The position numbers and the translations under genes were made by a program. From contig NZ_CP102951.1 in NCBI RefSeq assembly GCF_024741815.1, positions 4,912,001 to 4,976,000 on the forward strand: a stretch of 64,000 nt of DNA. Reading direction: 5' to 3'. The stretch's first letter is position 1. Each line of letters starts with the position of its first letter. The stretch is from Pseudomonas sp. LS1212 (GTDB taxonomy: Bacteria; Pseudomonadota; Gammaproteobacteria; Pseudomonadales; Pseudomonadaceae). The notes beneath the pieces are model-generated. The model did no database searches. It was not told where the DNA came from and saw nothing but the letters and a program-made list of their open reading frames with translations. Shown piece by piece: positions 25,895 through 34,009 of the stretch.

Positions 25895-27421
25895 ATGAAA
25901 ACGTCCACCGCTACCACGTCTGCGGAGCAACGCCCTGAAGACGAAAACCTCGGTATTGGCGCCAATATGGCTTACGGCCTGCAACACGTTCTGACCATGT
26001 ATGGCGGCATTGTCGCGGTGCCGCTCATTCTCGGTCAGGCTGCAGGCCTGGCACCCGCCGACATCGGTCTGTTAATCGCTGCATCCTTGTTCGCCGGTGG
26101 CCTGGCGACCCTGCTGCAAACAATCGGTATTCCCTTCTTCGGCTGTCAGTTGCCGCTGGTACAGGGCGTTTCCTTTGCCGGCGTGGCAACCATGGGGGCA
26201 ATCCTCAGCAATGGCGGCGGCATGCCGGCGGTACTCGGCTCGGTCATGGCGGCTTCCTTGATCGGGTTGTTGATTACCCCGATATTCTCGCGCGTCATCC
26301 GCTTCTTCCCGCCGCTGGTAACGGGCGTCGTGATTACCACCATCGGTTTGACCCTGATGCCCGTGGCAGCACGCTGGGTCATGGGTGGCAACAGCCATTC
26401 GCCCGACTTCGGCAGCATGGCCAACATCGGTCTGGCAGCAATCACCTTCGTCATCGTGCTGGTACTGAGCAAGCTGGGCAGTGCAGCGATTTCGCGTCTG
26501 TCGATCCTTCTGGCGATGGTGATCGGCACGCTGATCGCAGTAGCCCTGGGCATGGCCGACTTCTCCAAAGTGGCCGAAGGCCCGCTGCTGGCAATGCCTT
26601 CGCCGTTCCACTTTGGCATGCCGACCTTCCAGATCGCCGCCATCATCTCGATGTGCATCGTGATCATGGTGACCCTGGTGGAAACCTCGGCCGATATCCT
26701 GGCGGTCGGTGAAATCATCGATACCAAGGTGGATTCCAAGCGCCTGGGCAACGGGCTGCGCGCCGACATGCTGTCGAGCATGATCGCACCAGTGTTCGGC
26801 TCCTTCACCCAGAGCGCCTTTGCCCAGAACGTCGGCCTGGTTGCGGTGACGGGCGTGAAAAGCCGCTTCGTGGTTGCCACCGGCGGGGTCTTTCTGGTCG
26901 TGCTCGGCCTGTTGCCGGTGATGGGCCGGGTCATTGCCGCCGTACCGACCTCGGTGCTCGGTGGCGCCGGTATCGTACTGTTCGGCACTGTGGCCGCCAG
27001 CGGCATCCGTACCCTGTCGAAAGTCGACTACCGCAACAACATGAACCTGATCATCGTCGCCGCGTCCCTGGGTTTCGGCATGATCCCGATCGCCGCACCG
27101 AACTTCTACGACCACTTCCCAACCTGGTTCGGCACCATCTTCCACTCGGGCATCAGCTCGGCAGCCATCATGGCGATCCTGTTGAACCTGGCGTTCAACC
27201 ACTTCACCACGGGCAACTCGGACCAGCAATCGGTGTTCGTGGCAGCTTCCGAACGCACCTTGCGGGTGCAGGATATCGCCGCTCTGCACGATGGCGACTA
27301 CTTCCAGGACGGCAAGTTGTATGACATCGACGGCAAGGAAATTCCGTTGACCAACGATAGTTCCCACGCATCAGGGCAGAGCAAGCGGCCGCTCGAGGTG
27401 GCCGGGGCTTCGGAGCACTGA
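25895..27421 (+). CDS. NCS2-family xanthine/uric acid permease
   Basis: 508 residues with about 14 helices. The start (GIGANMAYGLQHVLTMYGGIVAVPL), the QGVSFAGVATMG segment, LVETSADILAVGEI and the motif FGSFTQSAFAQNVGLVAVTGVKSR are typical of XanP/UacT-type nucleobase:proton symporters. The Q-N in AFAQNVG fits xanthine or urate transport. A hydrophilic C-terminal tail of about 60 residues (FVAASERTLRVQDIAAL) is longer than in E. coli XanQ. It is monocistronic, with a palindromic operator upstream and a strong terminator downstream. Confidence 0.9.
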   Translation: MKTSTATTSAEQRPEDENLGIGANMAYGLQHVLTMYGGIVAVPLILGQAAGLAPADIGLLIAASLFAGGLATLLQTIGIPFFGCQLPLVQGVSFAGVATMGAILSNGGGMPAVLGSVMAASLIGLLITPIFSRVIRFFPPLVTGVVITTIGLTLMPVAARWVMGGNSHSPDFGSMANIGLAAITFVIVLVLSKLGSAAISRLSILLAMVIGTLIAVALGMADFSKVAEGPLLAMPSPFHFGMPTFQIAAIISMCIVIMVTLVETSADILAVGEIIDTKVDSKRLGNGLRADMLSSMIAPVFGSFTQSAFAQNVGLVAVTGVKSRFVVATGGVFLVVLGLLPVMGRVIAAVPTSVLGGAGIVLFGTVAASGIRTLSKVDYRNNMNLIIVAASLGFGMIPIAAPNFYDHFPTWFGTIFHSGISSAAIMAILLNLAFNHFTTGNSDQQSVFVAASERTLRVQDIAALHDGDYFQDGKLYDIDGKEIPLTNDSSHASGQSKRPLEVAGASEH

Positions 27422-27439
27422 ACCCGACCTGCCTGAACA

Positions 27440-27472
27440 AGGGCCGGCGCTATCCCGGCGCCGGCCCTGCCG
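27440..27472. terminator. Hairpin between the permease gene and radA
   Basis: GGGCCGGCGC (27441-27450) pairs with GCGCCGGCCC (27458-27467) over a 7-base loop, followed by GCCGTTTCATT. It lies between convergent genes and may serve both. Confidence 0.7.
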
Positions 27473-27482
27473 TTTCATTCAA

Positions 27483-28850
27483 CTAGTCGAACAACGCATC
27501 CAGGGCCTGTTCCAGGCGCGTAACCGCAATCACCTGCAAGCCTGCAGGCGCCTCCTTGGGCGCATTGCCCTTGGGCACGATGGCGCGCTTGAAGCCGTGC
27601 TTGGCGGCCTCCTTCAAGCGCTCCTGACCGCTGGGTACCGGGCGAACCTCCCCAGACAGGCCGACCTCACCAAATACCAGCAAGCCATGGGCCAATGGCC
27701 GGTTACGCAAGCTGGACATGATCGCCGCCATCAAGGCCAGGTCCGAGGCTGTTTCCAGCACCTTGACCCCGCCGACGACGTTGAGGAACACATCCTGATC
27801 GTGGGTTGGAATCCCGCCGTGCCGATGCAGTACGGCCAGCAGCATGGCCAGCCGGTTCGGGTCCAGGCCAAGGGTGACCCGACGCGGGTTGGACAAGTGG
27901 CTGTCGTCGACCAGCGCCTGAACCTCCACCAGCATCGGCCGGGTACCCTCCCAGGTGGCCATGACGACACTGCCGGGCACTTCTTCCTGGGCACGATTGA
28001 GGAAAATTGCCGAAGGGTTGGAGACTTCCTTGAGCCCCTTGTCGGTCATGCCGAACACACCCAACTCGTTGACCGCGCCAAAACGATTCTTGACCGCCCG
28101 CAGCAAACGCAGGCGACCATCGGACTCGCCTTCGAAATAGAGCACGGTATCGACCATATGCTCCAGTACCCGGGGACCTGCCAGCGAACCCTCCTTGGTC
28201 ACGTGCCCCACCAGAAAGATCGCCGTGCCGCTTTGCTTGGCATAACGCACCAGCAAGGCCGCGCTTTCGCGCACCTGGGAGACACCGCCCGGCGCGGACT
28301 GCAGTTGCTCGGTGAAGATGGTCTGGATGGAGTCGATCACCATGACCTTGGGCTGTTCGACCTTGGCAGTGGCGATGATGCTCTCGATGCAGGTCTCGGT
28401 CATGACGCGCAGCTGGTCCTGGGGAAGGCCCAGCCGGCGAGCACGCATGGCGACCTGCTGCTGCGACTCTTCGCCGGTAACGTACAGCGCCGGCATGCCA
28501 ATGGCGATGTTGCACAAGGTTTGCAGCAGGATGGTCGACTTGCCGATGCCGGGGTCGCCGCCAATGAGCACGACCGAGCCGTCGACCAGGCCGCCACCCA
28601 GCACTCGATCGAGTTCGGCACTGGCCGTCGAGAAACGCGGGATTTCCTCGATGCTGACTTCAGCCAGGGTCTTGATCTGGGCCTGCTGCCCCGCCCAACC
28701 CGTACGGCCGCTGGGCGGTGCTGCTGCGCCGCTTTCAATCACGGTCTCGACCAGGGTGTTCCAGGCCCCGCATTCGCCGCACTGCCCTGCCCACTTGGGA
28801 AAGGTCGCGCCGCACTCGGTGCAGCCGTACATGCGCTTGGCCTTGGCCAT
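27483..28850 (-). CDS. radA: DNA repair protein RadA
   Basis: 455 residues, a RecA-like protein that extends heteroduplex DNA by branch migration. A C4 zinc finger at the start (YGCTECGATFPKW, then CGECGAW), Walker A GGDPGIGKST near residue 95, the RadA-specific KNRFG motif and a Lon-like C-terminal domain (GEVGLSGEVRPV) are all present. The start at 28850 removes six residues of an in-frame extension so that MAKAKRMYGCTECG is the N-terminus, as in the family. Confidence 0.96.
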   Translation of the reverse strand: MAKAKRMYGCTECGATFPKWAGQCGECGAWNTLVETVIESGAAAPPSGRTGWAGQQAQIKTLAEVSIEEIPRFSTASAELDRVLGGGLVDGSVVLIGGDPGIGKSTILLQTLCNIAIGMPALYVTGEESQQQVAMRARRLGLPQDQLRVMTETCIESIIATAKVEQPKVMVIDSIQTIFTEQLQSAPGGVSQVRESAALLVRYAKQSGTAIFLVGHVTKEGSLAGPRVLEHMVDTVLYFEGESDGRLRLLRAVKNRFGAVNELGVFGMTDKGLKEVSNPSAIFLNRAQEEVPGSVVMATWEGTRPMLVEVQALVDDSHLSNPRRVTLGLDPNRLAMLLAVLHRHGGIPTHDQDVFLNVVGGVKVLETASDLALMAAIMSSLRNRPLAHGLLVFGEVGLSGEVRPVPSGQERLKEAAKHGFKRAIVPKGNAPKEAPAGLQVIAVTRLEQALDALFD

Positions 28851-29057
28851 CTGGATACCTGCCTGCAAAAGCCCCCATCATAGCCGATGACTGTCGTGCA
28901 AAGGGTGCCAAGCGTGATGCGCAAGCCCCGGCCAAGTGCAAAACAATACGTCAAAACTATTCCATGTAAGTGAAGTTGGTTGCAGCAGCGTAGAGCATAA
29001 AGCCCATACCTGAATTACACTGCGCTGACCAATCTCATCTGTTACAAGGAATAAACC

Positions 29058-29477
29058 ATGGGCGTGCTAAGTGAGTTCAAAGCCTTCGCGGTCAAAGGTA
29101 ACGTGGTCGACATGGCTGTCGGTATCATCATCGGCGCAGCATTCGGCAAGATCGTTTCGTCCTTTGTCGGCGACCTGGTGATGCCGCCATTGGGTGTTTT
29201 GATCGGCGGAGTAGACTTCACTGACCTGGTCATAACCCTCAAAGCCGCTGAAGGGGAAATACCTGCGGTAGTAATTGCCTATGGCAAGTTCATCCAGACC
29301 ATCATTGATTTCCTCATTGTTGCCTTAGCGATCTTCATGGGCGTGAAAGTCATCAATAAACTCAAGCGCGAAGAGGCCGTTGCGCCAAGCCTGCCGCCGG
29401 TGCCCAGTACGGAAGAAGAACTGCTGAGCGAGATCCGCGATCTGCTCAAGGCACAGAATAATCGACCCCTGAGTTGA
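29058..29477 (+). CDS. mscL: Large-conductance mechanosensitive channel
   Basis: 139 residues, an inner-membrane pentameric emergency valve against hypo-osmotic shock. MLS-type N-terminal helix (GVLSEFKAFAVKGNVVDMAV), TM1 with the constriction region GIIIGAAFGKIVSS, a periplasmic loop, TM2 (IIDFLIVALAIFMGVKV) and a charged C-terminal bundle (EEELLSEIRDLL). Length is normal. Plus strand, convergent with the ferredoxin reductase gene; a hairpin at 29490-29519 separates them. Confidence 0.97.
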   Translation: MGVLSEFKAFAVKGNVVDMAVGIIIGAAFGKIVSSFVGDLVMPPLGVLIGGVDFTDLVITLKAAEGEIPAVVIAYGKFIQTIIDFLIVALAIFMGVKVINKLKREEAVAPSLPPVPSTEEELLSEIRDLLKAQNNRPLS

Positions 29478-29489
29478 TCGCGTCAGTAG

Positions 29490-29519
29490 CAACGGCGCTT
29501 TCAGGGCGCCGTGTTTTAT
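29490..29519 (+). terminator. Terminator of mscL
   Basis: ACGGCGC-(7)-GCGCCGT followed by GTTTTA, 15 bases after the mscL stop codon and just before the stop of the convergent gene. Confidence 0.75.
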
Positions 29520-29522
29520 GGG

Positions 29523-30299
29523 TTACCAGTAGTTTTCTACCGCAACTTGACCCGGACGACGGCTCAAACTCAATTGCATGCCGCGTTGTTTGAGCAACTG
29601 ACGCGTGTCATCGATCATCTGCGGGTTACCGCAAAGCATGACTCTGGAATGTTCGGGGGTCAGTTCCAGGCCTGCGGCCTTTTCCAGGTCGCCATTGGCG
29701 ATCAACTGCGTGATACGCCCTTGCAAGGTGCCTGGGTGCTGTTCGCGCGTCACAATGGGTATGAACTGTAACTTGCCAGCGTGTTCACGCAGGTAATCAC
29801 GCTGGGTCAAACCGGCAATCAAATCCGGGTACGCCACATCTCTGGCCTCACGGACGGAATAGACGAGTTTGATCCGCTCGAATTTCTCCCAGACGTCGAA
29901 ATCCTGCAGGAGCGACAGAAAGGGTGCGATACCGGTTCCCGTGGCCATCAACCAGAGATCTCGGCCATCGACAAAGCGGTCCAGGGTCAGATAACCGAAG
30001 GCTTGCCGATCGACCAGCAGGCTATCGCCCTCACGCAAGCGGCTCAATTGGGTGGTGAACTCGCCGCCGGGAACCACGACCGAGAAAAAGTCCAGATACT
30101 CGTCAAACGGCGAAGACACCATCGAATAAGCGCGCCAGACCACACTGCCATCGGCCTTGGTCACACCCAGGCGGGCAAACTGTCCGGCCCGAAAGCGAAA
30201 GCCCGGATCACGGGTCGTACGCAGGGTAAACAGGCCAGGAGTCAGGGGCTGAACGTCGAGCAGGGTCTGGCGGGTGTACTTCTGGGCGCTGGCAGTCAT
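29523..30299 (-). CDS. fpr: Ferredoxin/flavodoxin-NADP+ reductase
   Basis: 258 residues, cytoplasmic FAD enzyme that moves electrons between NADPH and ferredoxin or flavodoxin. FAD-binding RAYSMVSSP, the NADP site GTGIAPFLSLL, and the C-terminus VENYW, whose terminal aromatic residue stacks on the flavin, are seen. The ATG at 30299 has GGAG six bases upstream; the longer frame adds 19 implausible residues. It corresponds to the reductase next to mscL in P. aeruginosa. Upstream is the long regulatory region it shares with ppoR. Confidence 0.92.
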   Translation of the reverse strand: MTASAQKYTRQTLLDVQPLTPGLFTLRTTRDPGFRFRAGQFARLGVTKADGSVVWRAYSMVSSPFDEYLDFFSVVVPGGEFTTQLSRLREGDSLLVDRQAFGYLTLDRFVDGRDLWLMATGTGIAPFLSLLQDFDVWEKFERIKLVYSVREARDVAYPDLIAGLTQRDYLREHAGKLQFIPIVTREQHPGTLQGRITQLIANGDLEKAAGLELTPEHSRVMLCGNPQMIDDTRQLLKQRGMQLSLSRRPGQVAVENYW

Positions 30300-30523
30300 G
30301 GCTGGCTCCATTGAACAGATGGGTACAGTGTGGCGCAAACAGCCGGTGATAAACACCGATGGTTTGTAGTGATATCGGCGGTTCAGCCGGCTTATCTACA
30401 AAAACGGCAAGAACATTAGTCTGGCTGGAATGAAAGATACTTGTAAGTACCGGACAAAAATAAACTAACTGTTTAAATGCTCCATTGAGCCTTAACGGAG
30501 CCAATGAACAAGAATTAAAGTTA

Positions 30524-30575
30524 TTGTCCGACAATATTGCTGTCCGACAGCTTACCGTCAGCTTCCCGACAGCTT
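30524..30575. promoter_or_regulatory. Tandem palindromes and 11-bp repeats between fpr and ppoR
   Basis: The 465-base gap 30300-30764 holds no gene and is unusually A/T-rich. Inside it two 11-base palindromes stand 16 bases apart: TTGTCCGACAA (30524-30534) and CTGTCCGACAG (30540-30550). The second runs into three direct repeats of CAGCTT at 30548, 30559 and 30570, spaced exactly 11 bases, consensus G(A/T)CAGCTTNCC. About 190-240 bases remain to either start codon. A TTGACA box lies further towards ppoR at about 30624. Confidence 0.5.
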
Positions 30576-30764
30576 TCACCCGCCCAACATTCTCATTTAT
30601 ATCCCGTTGAAATTTAATGATCTGTTGACAAGAATCAAAAAAACTCACCTTTTTTTGCAGAATTTTCCTACACTCTGCATTCATTGGTCACGTCTTATTG
30701 CTGATGGCGTATTGACACCACCCTTCGGCACTGATCGCGCCATGTACATTGGAGGCGTTAAAAA

Positions 30765-31469
30765 ATGGAGTTGTGGAAAGAAGAACAACTTGATCAGTTG
30801 CTGAAAGAGGAGGACGAAGGAAAGATTCTACTCACCGCCATGTCGATGGCACAGCAACTGGACTTCGAGTTTTTATCGTTCGGCATGCGCACCCCTGTTG
30901 CAACCATGCAGCCGAAGATCATCATGCTCAGCAACTATCCAAATGAATGGAGCCAGCGCTATAAGCAGGAAAACTATGTAACCGTTGATCCCACAGTTGC
31001 ACATTGTCTTTCATCGATGTTGCCTATTCTGTGGAGCGACAAAGTGTTCGAAGAGACTCCCGAGTTCTGGGAAGAAGCCAGATCCCATGGCCTTCGCCAT
31101 GGTTGGGGGCTTTCGGCGCACGATCATCGTGGCCGGGCCAGTATGCTCAGCGTCGGCAGAAGCCACGATGAAGTGAGCATTGGCGAGCTCTATGAAAAAG
31201 CCGGCCAGACCTACTGGCTATGCAACCTGCTGCATACGGTGATCGGCGAAAAACCCGTTGACCCGCAGGAAAAGGCGCGTCAATTGACCGATCGTGAAAT
31301 CGAAGTATTGCGCTGGTCGGCCGAAGGCAAGAAAGCCCATGAGATCGCAGGTATTCTAAAGGTGTCCGAGCGTACCGTAAGCTTCCACGTCAAAAGCGCC
31401 ATGGACAAGCTGAACGCCCCCAACCGAACGAGCGCGGTCATCCAGGCAGCCATCAACGGCCTGTTCTGA
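30765..31469 (+). CDS. ppoR: LuxR-solo quorum-sensing regulator PpoR
   Basis: 234 residues. The N-terminal autoinducer domain keeps the residues that contact acyl-homoserine lactones in TraR/LasR: Trp62, Tyr66, Asp75, Pro76 and Trp90. The C-terminal LuxR helix-turn-helix (LTDREIEVLRWSAEGKKAHEIAG, then VKSAMDKLNAPNRTSAV) is complete. No luxI-type synthase lies nearby, so it is an orphan receptor, matching PpoR of P. putida, which lies beside fpr and rlmG. It should sense AHLs made elsewhere in the genome or by neighbours. The start has AGGCG upstream (GGAGGCGTTAAAAA). Confidence 0.88.
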   Translation: MELWKEEQLDQLLKEEDEGKILLTAMSMAQQLDFEFLSFGMRTPVATMQPKIIMLSNYPNEWSQRYKQENYVTVDPTVAHCLSSMLPILWSDKVFEETPEFWEEARSHGLRHGWGLSAHDHRGRASMLSVGRSHDEVSIGELYEKAGQTYWLCNLLHTVIGEKPVDPQEKARQLTDREIEVLRWSAEGKKAHEIAGILKVSERTVSFHVKSAMDKLNAPNRTSAVIQAAINGLF

Positions 31470-31622
31470 CGCAGCAATCATCAAAAAAAGAACGTAGAAT
31501 CGCTGCGCACCCTCAGCAGCCAACGGCGGTTGCTGCCCCCTCATCCGTTAGCGTCTGTTCTGCGAGTTCCAACCCTGCGAGACTTGCGTAAAAAAGAGCC
31601 GATCAGCCAGAGTCCTCGCCCC

Positions 31623-32747
31623 ATGCCCCTGTTGACCAGTCCGTTCGCCGAACTCGACCTCCTCCGCCAGCCAGAGCAGGCCAACGAGCCATTGCAGGCC
31701 TTCGATGCAGCCGATGAGTACCTGCTCAAGTACATCGCTGAACAGAATCTTCCTGCCACCTGCCGGGTCCTGATTCTCAACGACAACTTCGGAGCGCTGG
31801 CGATCAGCCTCAATCGGCATATGGTCGTGGTCAGCAGCAGCGACTCCTTTCTCGGCACCCTGGCGCTGGAAAAGAACCTGGTGCGCAACGGGCAACCGTT
31901 CGATGCGGTCACCGTGATACCGGCCAGCACCCAGTGGCAAGGCCTGTTCGACCGGGTGCTGATCCGGGTGCCGAAAACCCTGGCTTTGCTGGAGGAGCAG
32001 TTGATCCGCCTGCAAGGTCATCTGGCCGCCGATGCCCAAGTCATCGCCGGGGCGATGATCAAGCACCTGCCTCGCGCGGCGGGCGATCTGCTGGAAAAAT
32101 ACATCGGCCCGGTACAGGCCTCCCTGGCCGAGAAAAAGGCCCGGTTGCTGACTGCCCGCGCTGAACCCCGGGCAGCGGCGGTGTCACCCTACCCCAGCCG
32201 CTACCGCCTCGATGAGCCAGCCATCGAACTGCTCAACCATGCCAACGTGTTCTGCCGCGAAGGGCTGGACATCGGCACCCGCGCCTTCCTCCCGCATTTG
32301 CCGCGCAACCTCGGCAATGCCCGCGTCGCCGACCTTGGCTGCGGCAATGGCGTGCTGGCGATTGCCAGTGCACTGCAAAACCCCCAGGCGCATTACACGC
32401 TGGTCGATGAGTCGTACATGGCCGTGCAGTCGGCCAGCGAAAACTGGCACGCAGCGCTCGGCGAACGTGAAGTGGACATTCAGGCCGGGGATGGCCTGGC
32501 CGCTCAGCCTGCCCAATCGCTGGACGTTGTGCTGTGCAATCCACCCTTCCATCAGCAACAGGTGGTTGGCGACTTCCTCGCCTGGCGAATGTTTCAACAA
32601 GCCCGTGAAGCCCTCGTAGTCGGGGGGGCGCTGTATATCGTCGGCAATCGCCACTTGGGTTATCACAGCAAGTTGGCGCGCCTGTTCCGAGGCGTCGAAC
32701 AAGTGGCGACCACGCCCAAGTTCGTGATCCTTAAAGCGCGCAAATAA
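31623..32747 (+). CDS. rlmG: 23S rRNA (guanine-1835-N2)-methyltransferase RlmG
   Basis: 374 residues. The N-terminal half (LTSPFAELDLLRQP to MIKHLPRAAGDLLEKYIG) is a degenerate methyltransferase domain; the C-terminal half has motif I DLGCGNGVLAI and the catalytic NPPFH. This two-domain layout is that of RlmG/RsmC; the FCREGLDIGTRAFL region fits RlmG. It methylates G1835 of 23S rRNA. I start at the ATG at 31623; the frame is open 31 codons upstream but without family-like sequence. It follows ppoR by 153 bases. Confidence 0.93.
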   Translation: MPLLTSPFAELDLLRQPEQANEPLQAFDAADEYLLKYIAEQNLPATCRVLILNDNFGALAISLNRHMVVVSSSDSFLGTLALEKNLVRNGQPFDAVTVIPASTQWQGLFDRVLIRVPKTLALLEEQLIRLQGHLAADAQVIAGAMIKHLPRAAGDLLEKYIGPVQASLAEKKARLLTARAEPRAAAVSPYPSRYRLDEPAIELLNHANVFCREGLDIGTRAFLPHLPRNLGNARVADLGCGNGVLAIASALQNPQAHYTLVDESYMAVQSASENWHAALGEREVDIQAGDGLAAQPAQSLDVVLCNPPFHQQQVVGDFLAWRMFQQAREALVVGGALYIVGNRHLGYHSKLARLFRGVEQVATTPKFVILKARK

Positions 32748-32770
32748 AAAACCCCTCCGAAGAGGGGTGT
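32744..32770 (-). terminator. Terminator of the cio operon (UUCG loop)
   Basis: ACCCCTC-TTCG-GAGGGGT followed on the minus strand by TTTTTATTTG, 40 bases after the last cio gene. It overlaps the end of rlmG's untranslated tail and could work in both directions. Confidence 0.85.
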
Positions 32771-32808
32771 GAAACCGCTGCCGGGCAGCGGGATGGGATT
32801 GGGGCGTG

Positions 32809-32976
32809 TCAGTGCGTACTGAGGCCTGCCGCGCTCATGAACATGCGCATCAGCCCGGCGACGATCGCCAGTGCCGCGACGCTGCCACACCAGATCAGTA
32901 CCAGCCAGCCCAGGCGCTGCCAGAGCGGCTTCTTCTCGTCCCGGGACGGTGGGTGAAGACTGTCTTTGCCTGTCAT
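32809..32976 (-). CDS. Small oxidase-associated membrane protein (DUF2474)
   Basis: 55 residues with one membrane helix (WLVLIWCGSVAALAIVAGLM) after a charged N-terminus (PSRDEKKPLWQRLG). It lies 22 bases after cioB, in the place of the CydX-like third subunit of bd-type oxidases; in Pseudomonas this small protein is annotated DUF2474. It probably stabilises the CioAB complex. Start at 32976 chosen for AGGAG nine bases upstream; an ATG 14 codons earlier overlaps cioB and is less likely. Confidence 0.8.
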   Translation of the reverse strand: MTGKDSLHPPSRDEKKPLWQRLGWLVLIWCGSVAALAIVAGLMRMFMSAAGLSTH

Positions 32977-32998
32977 TGCCGGAGTCTCCTGCGGGGCA

Positions 32999-34006
32999 CT
33001 AGTGATAGCCGTCTTCATGGGTCACCTTGCCGCGGAATACGTAGTAGCTCCAGAAGGTATAGCCCAGGATGAAGGGGATGATAAACAAGGTGCCCACCAG
33101 CATGAAACCCTGGCTCTGCGGCGGCGCGGAGGCTTCCCAGATCGAGATCGAGGGCGGCACGATGTTCGGCCACAGGCTGATGCCCAGGCCACTGTAGCCG
33201 AGGAAGATCAGCACCAGCGTCAGCAGGAAGGGCGTGTAGTTCGCATTGCGGGCCACGGCGCGCAGCAGGCCATACAGGGTCACCAACACCAGGATCGGCA
33301 CCGGCAGGAACCAGAACAGGTTCGGCAGGCTGAACCAGCGCTCGGCGATTTCGCTGTGGGCCAGGGGCGTCCAGATGCTGACGATGCCGGTAACCGCCAG
33401 CAGCACCAGAGCCAGGGGCCGCGCCAGATCATGCATCTGTTTTTGCAGCTTGCCTTCGGTTTTCATGATCAGCCAGGTACAGCCGAGCAAGGCATAAGCC
33501 ACAATCAACCCGACGCCACAGAACAGGCTGAACGGCGTCAGCCAATCCAGCGAACCGCCGGCATAGGCGCGGTCGACCACAGGGAGACCGTCGATGAAGG
33601 CCCCCAGTGCCACCCCCTGGAAAAAGGTCGCGGTCAATGACCCGCCAATGAACGCCTTGTCCCAGATATGCCGTTTGTTTTCCCTGGCCTTGAAGCGGAA
33701 CTCAAAGGCCACTCCGCGGAAAATCAGACCGATCAACATCAGGATCAACGGCAGGTACAAGGCCGACAACACCACGGCATAGGCCAGCGGGAAGGCGCCG
33801 AACAACGCTGCACCGCCCAGTACCAGCCACGTTTCATTACCGTCCCAGACCGGCGCGACGGTGTTCATCATGACGTCGCGGTCGCTGTCGCCCTTGATGA
33901 ACGGGAAGAGAATGCCAATTCCCAGGTCAAAGCCATCCATGACCACATACATCATGATCCCGAAGATGATGATGATCGCCCAGATAAGCGGAAGATCGAT
34001 ACCCAT
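32999..34006 (-). CDS. cioB: Cyanide-insensitive terminal oxidase subunit II
   Basis: 335 residues with about eight or nine helices, the CydB-family partner of CioA in the inner membrane. MYVVMDGFDLGIG at residues about 19-31, NTVAPVWDGNETWLVLGGAALFGAFPLAYA and the ARENKRHIWDKAF segment are family marks. The start overlaps nothing but is only three bases from the cioA stop, so translation is coupled. Function with CioA: quinol oxidation with oxygen reduction under low oxygen or cyanide. Confidence 0.95.
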   Translation of the reverse strand: MGIDLPLIWAIIIIFGIMMYVVMDGFDLGIGILFPFIKGDSDRDVMMNTVAPVWDGNETWLVLGGAALFGAFPLAYAVVLSALYLPLILMLIGLIFRGVAFEFRFKARENKRHIWDKAFIGGSLTATFFQGVALGAFIDGLPVVDRAYAGGSLDWLTPFSLFCGVGLIVAYALLGCTWLIMKTEGKLQKQMHDLARPLALVLLAVTGIVSIWTPLAHSEIAERWFSLPNLFWFLPVPILVLVTLYGLLRAVARNANYTPFLLTLVLIFLGYSGLGISLWPNIVPPSISIWEASAPPQSQGFMLVGTLFIIPFILGYTFWSYYVFRGKVTHEDGYH

Positions 34007-34009
34007 GAC

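Noticed and set aside
26072..27367. Minus-strand open frame opposite the xanthine-type permease
   Set aside because: His/Gln/Asp-rich antisense product; the plus strand has NCS2 motifs.
30600..30760. Strong promoter with TTGACA at about 30624 for ppoR
   Set aside because: No -10 box at proper distance; listed only as a comment.
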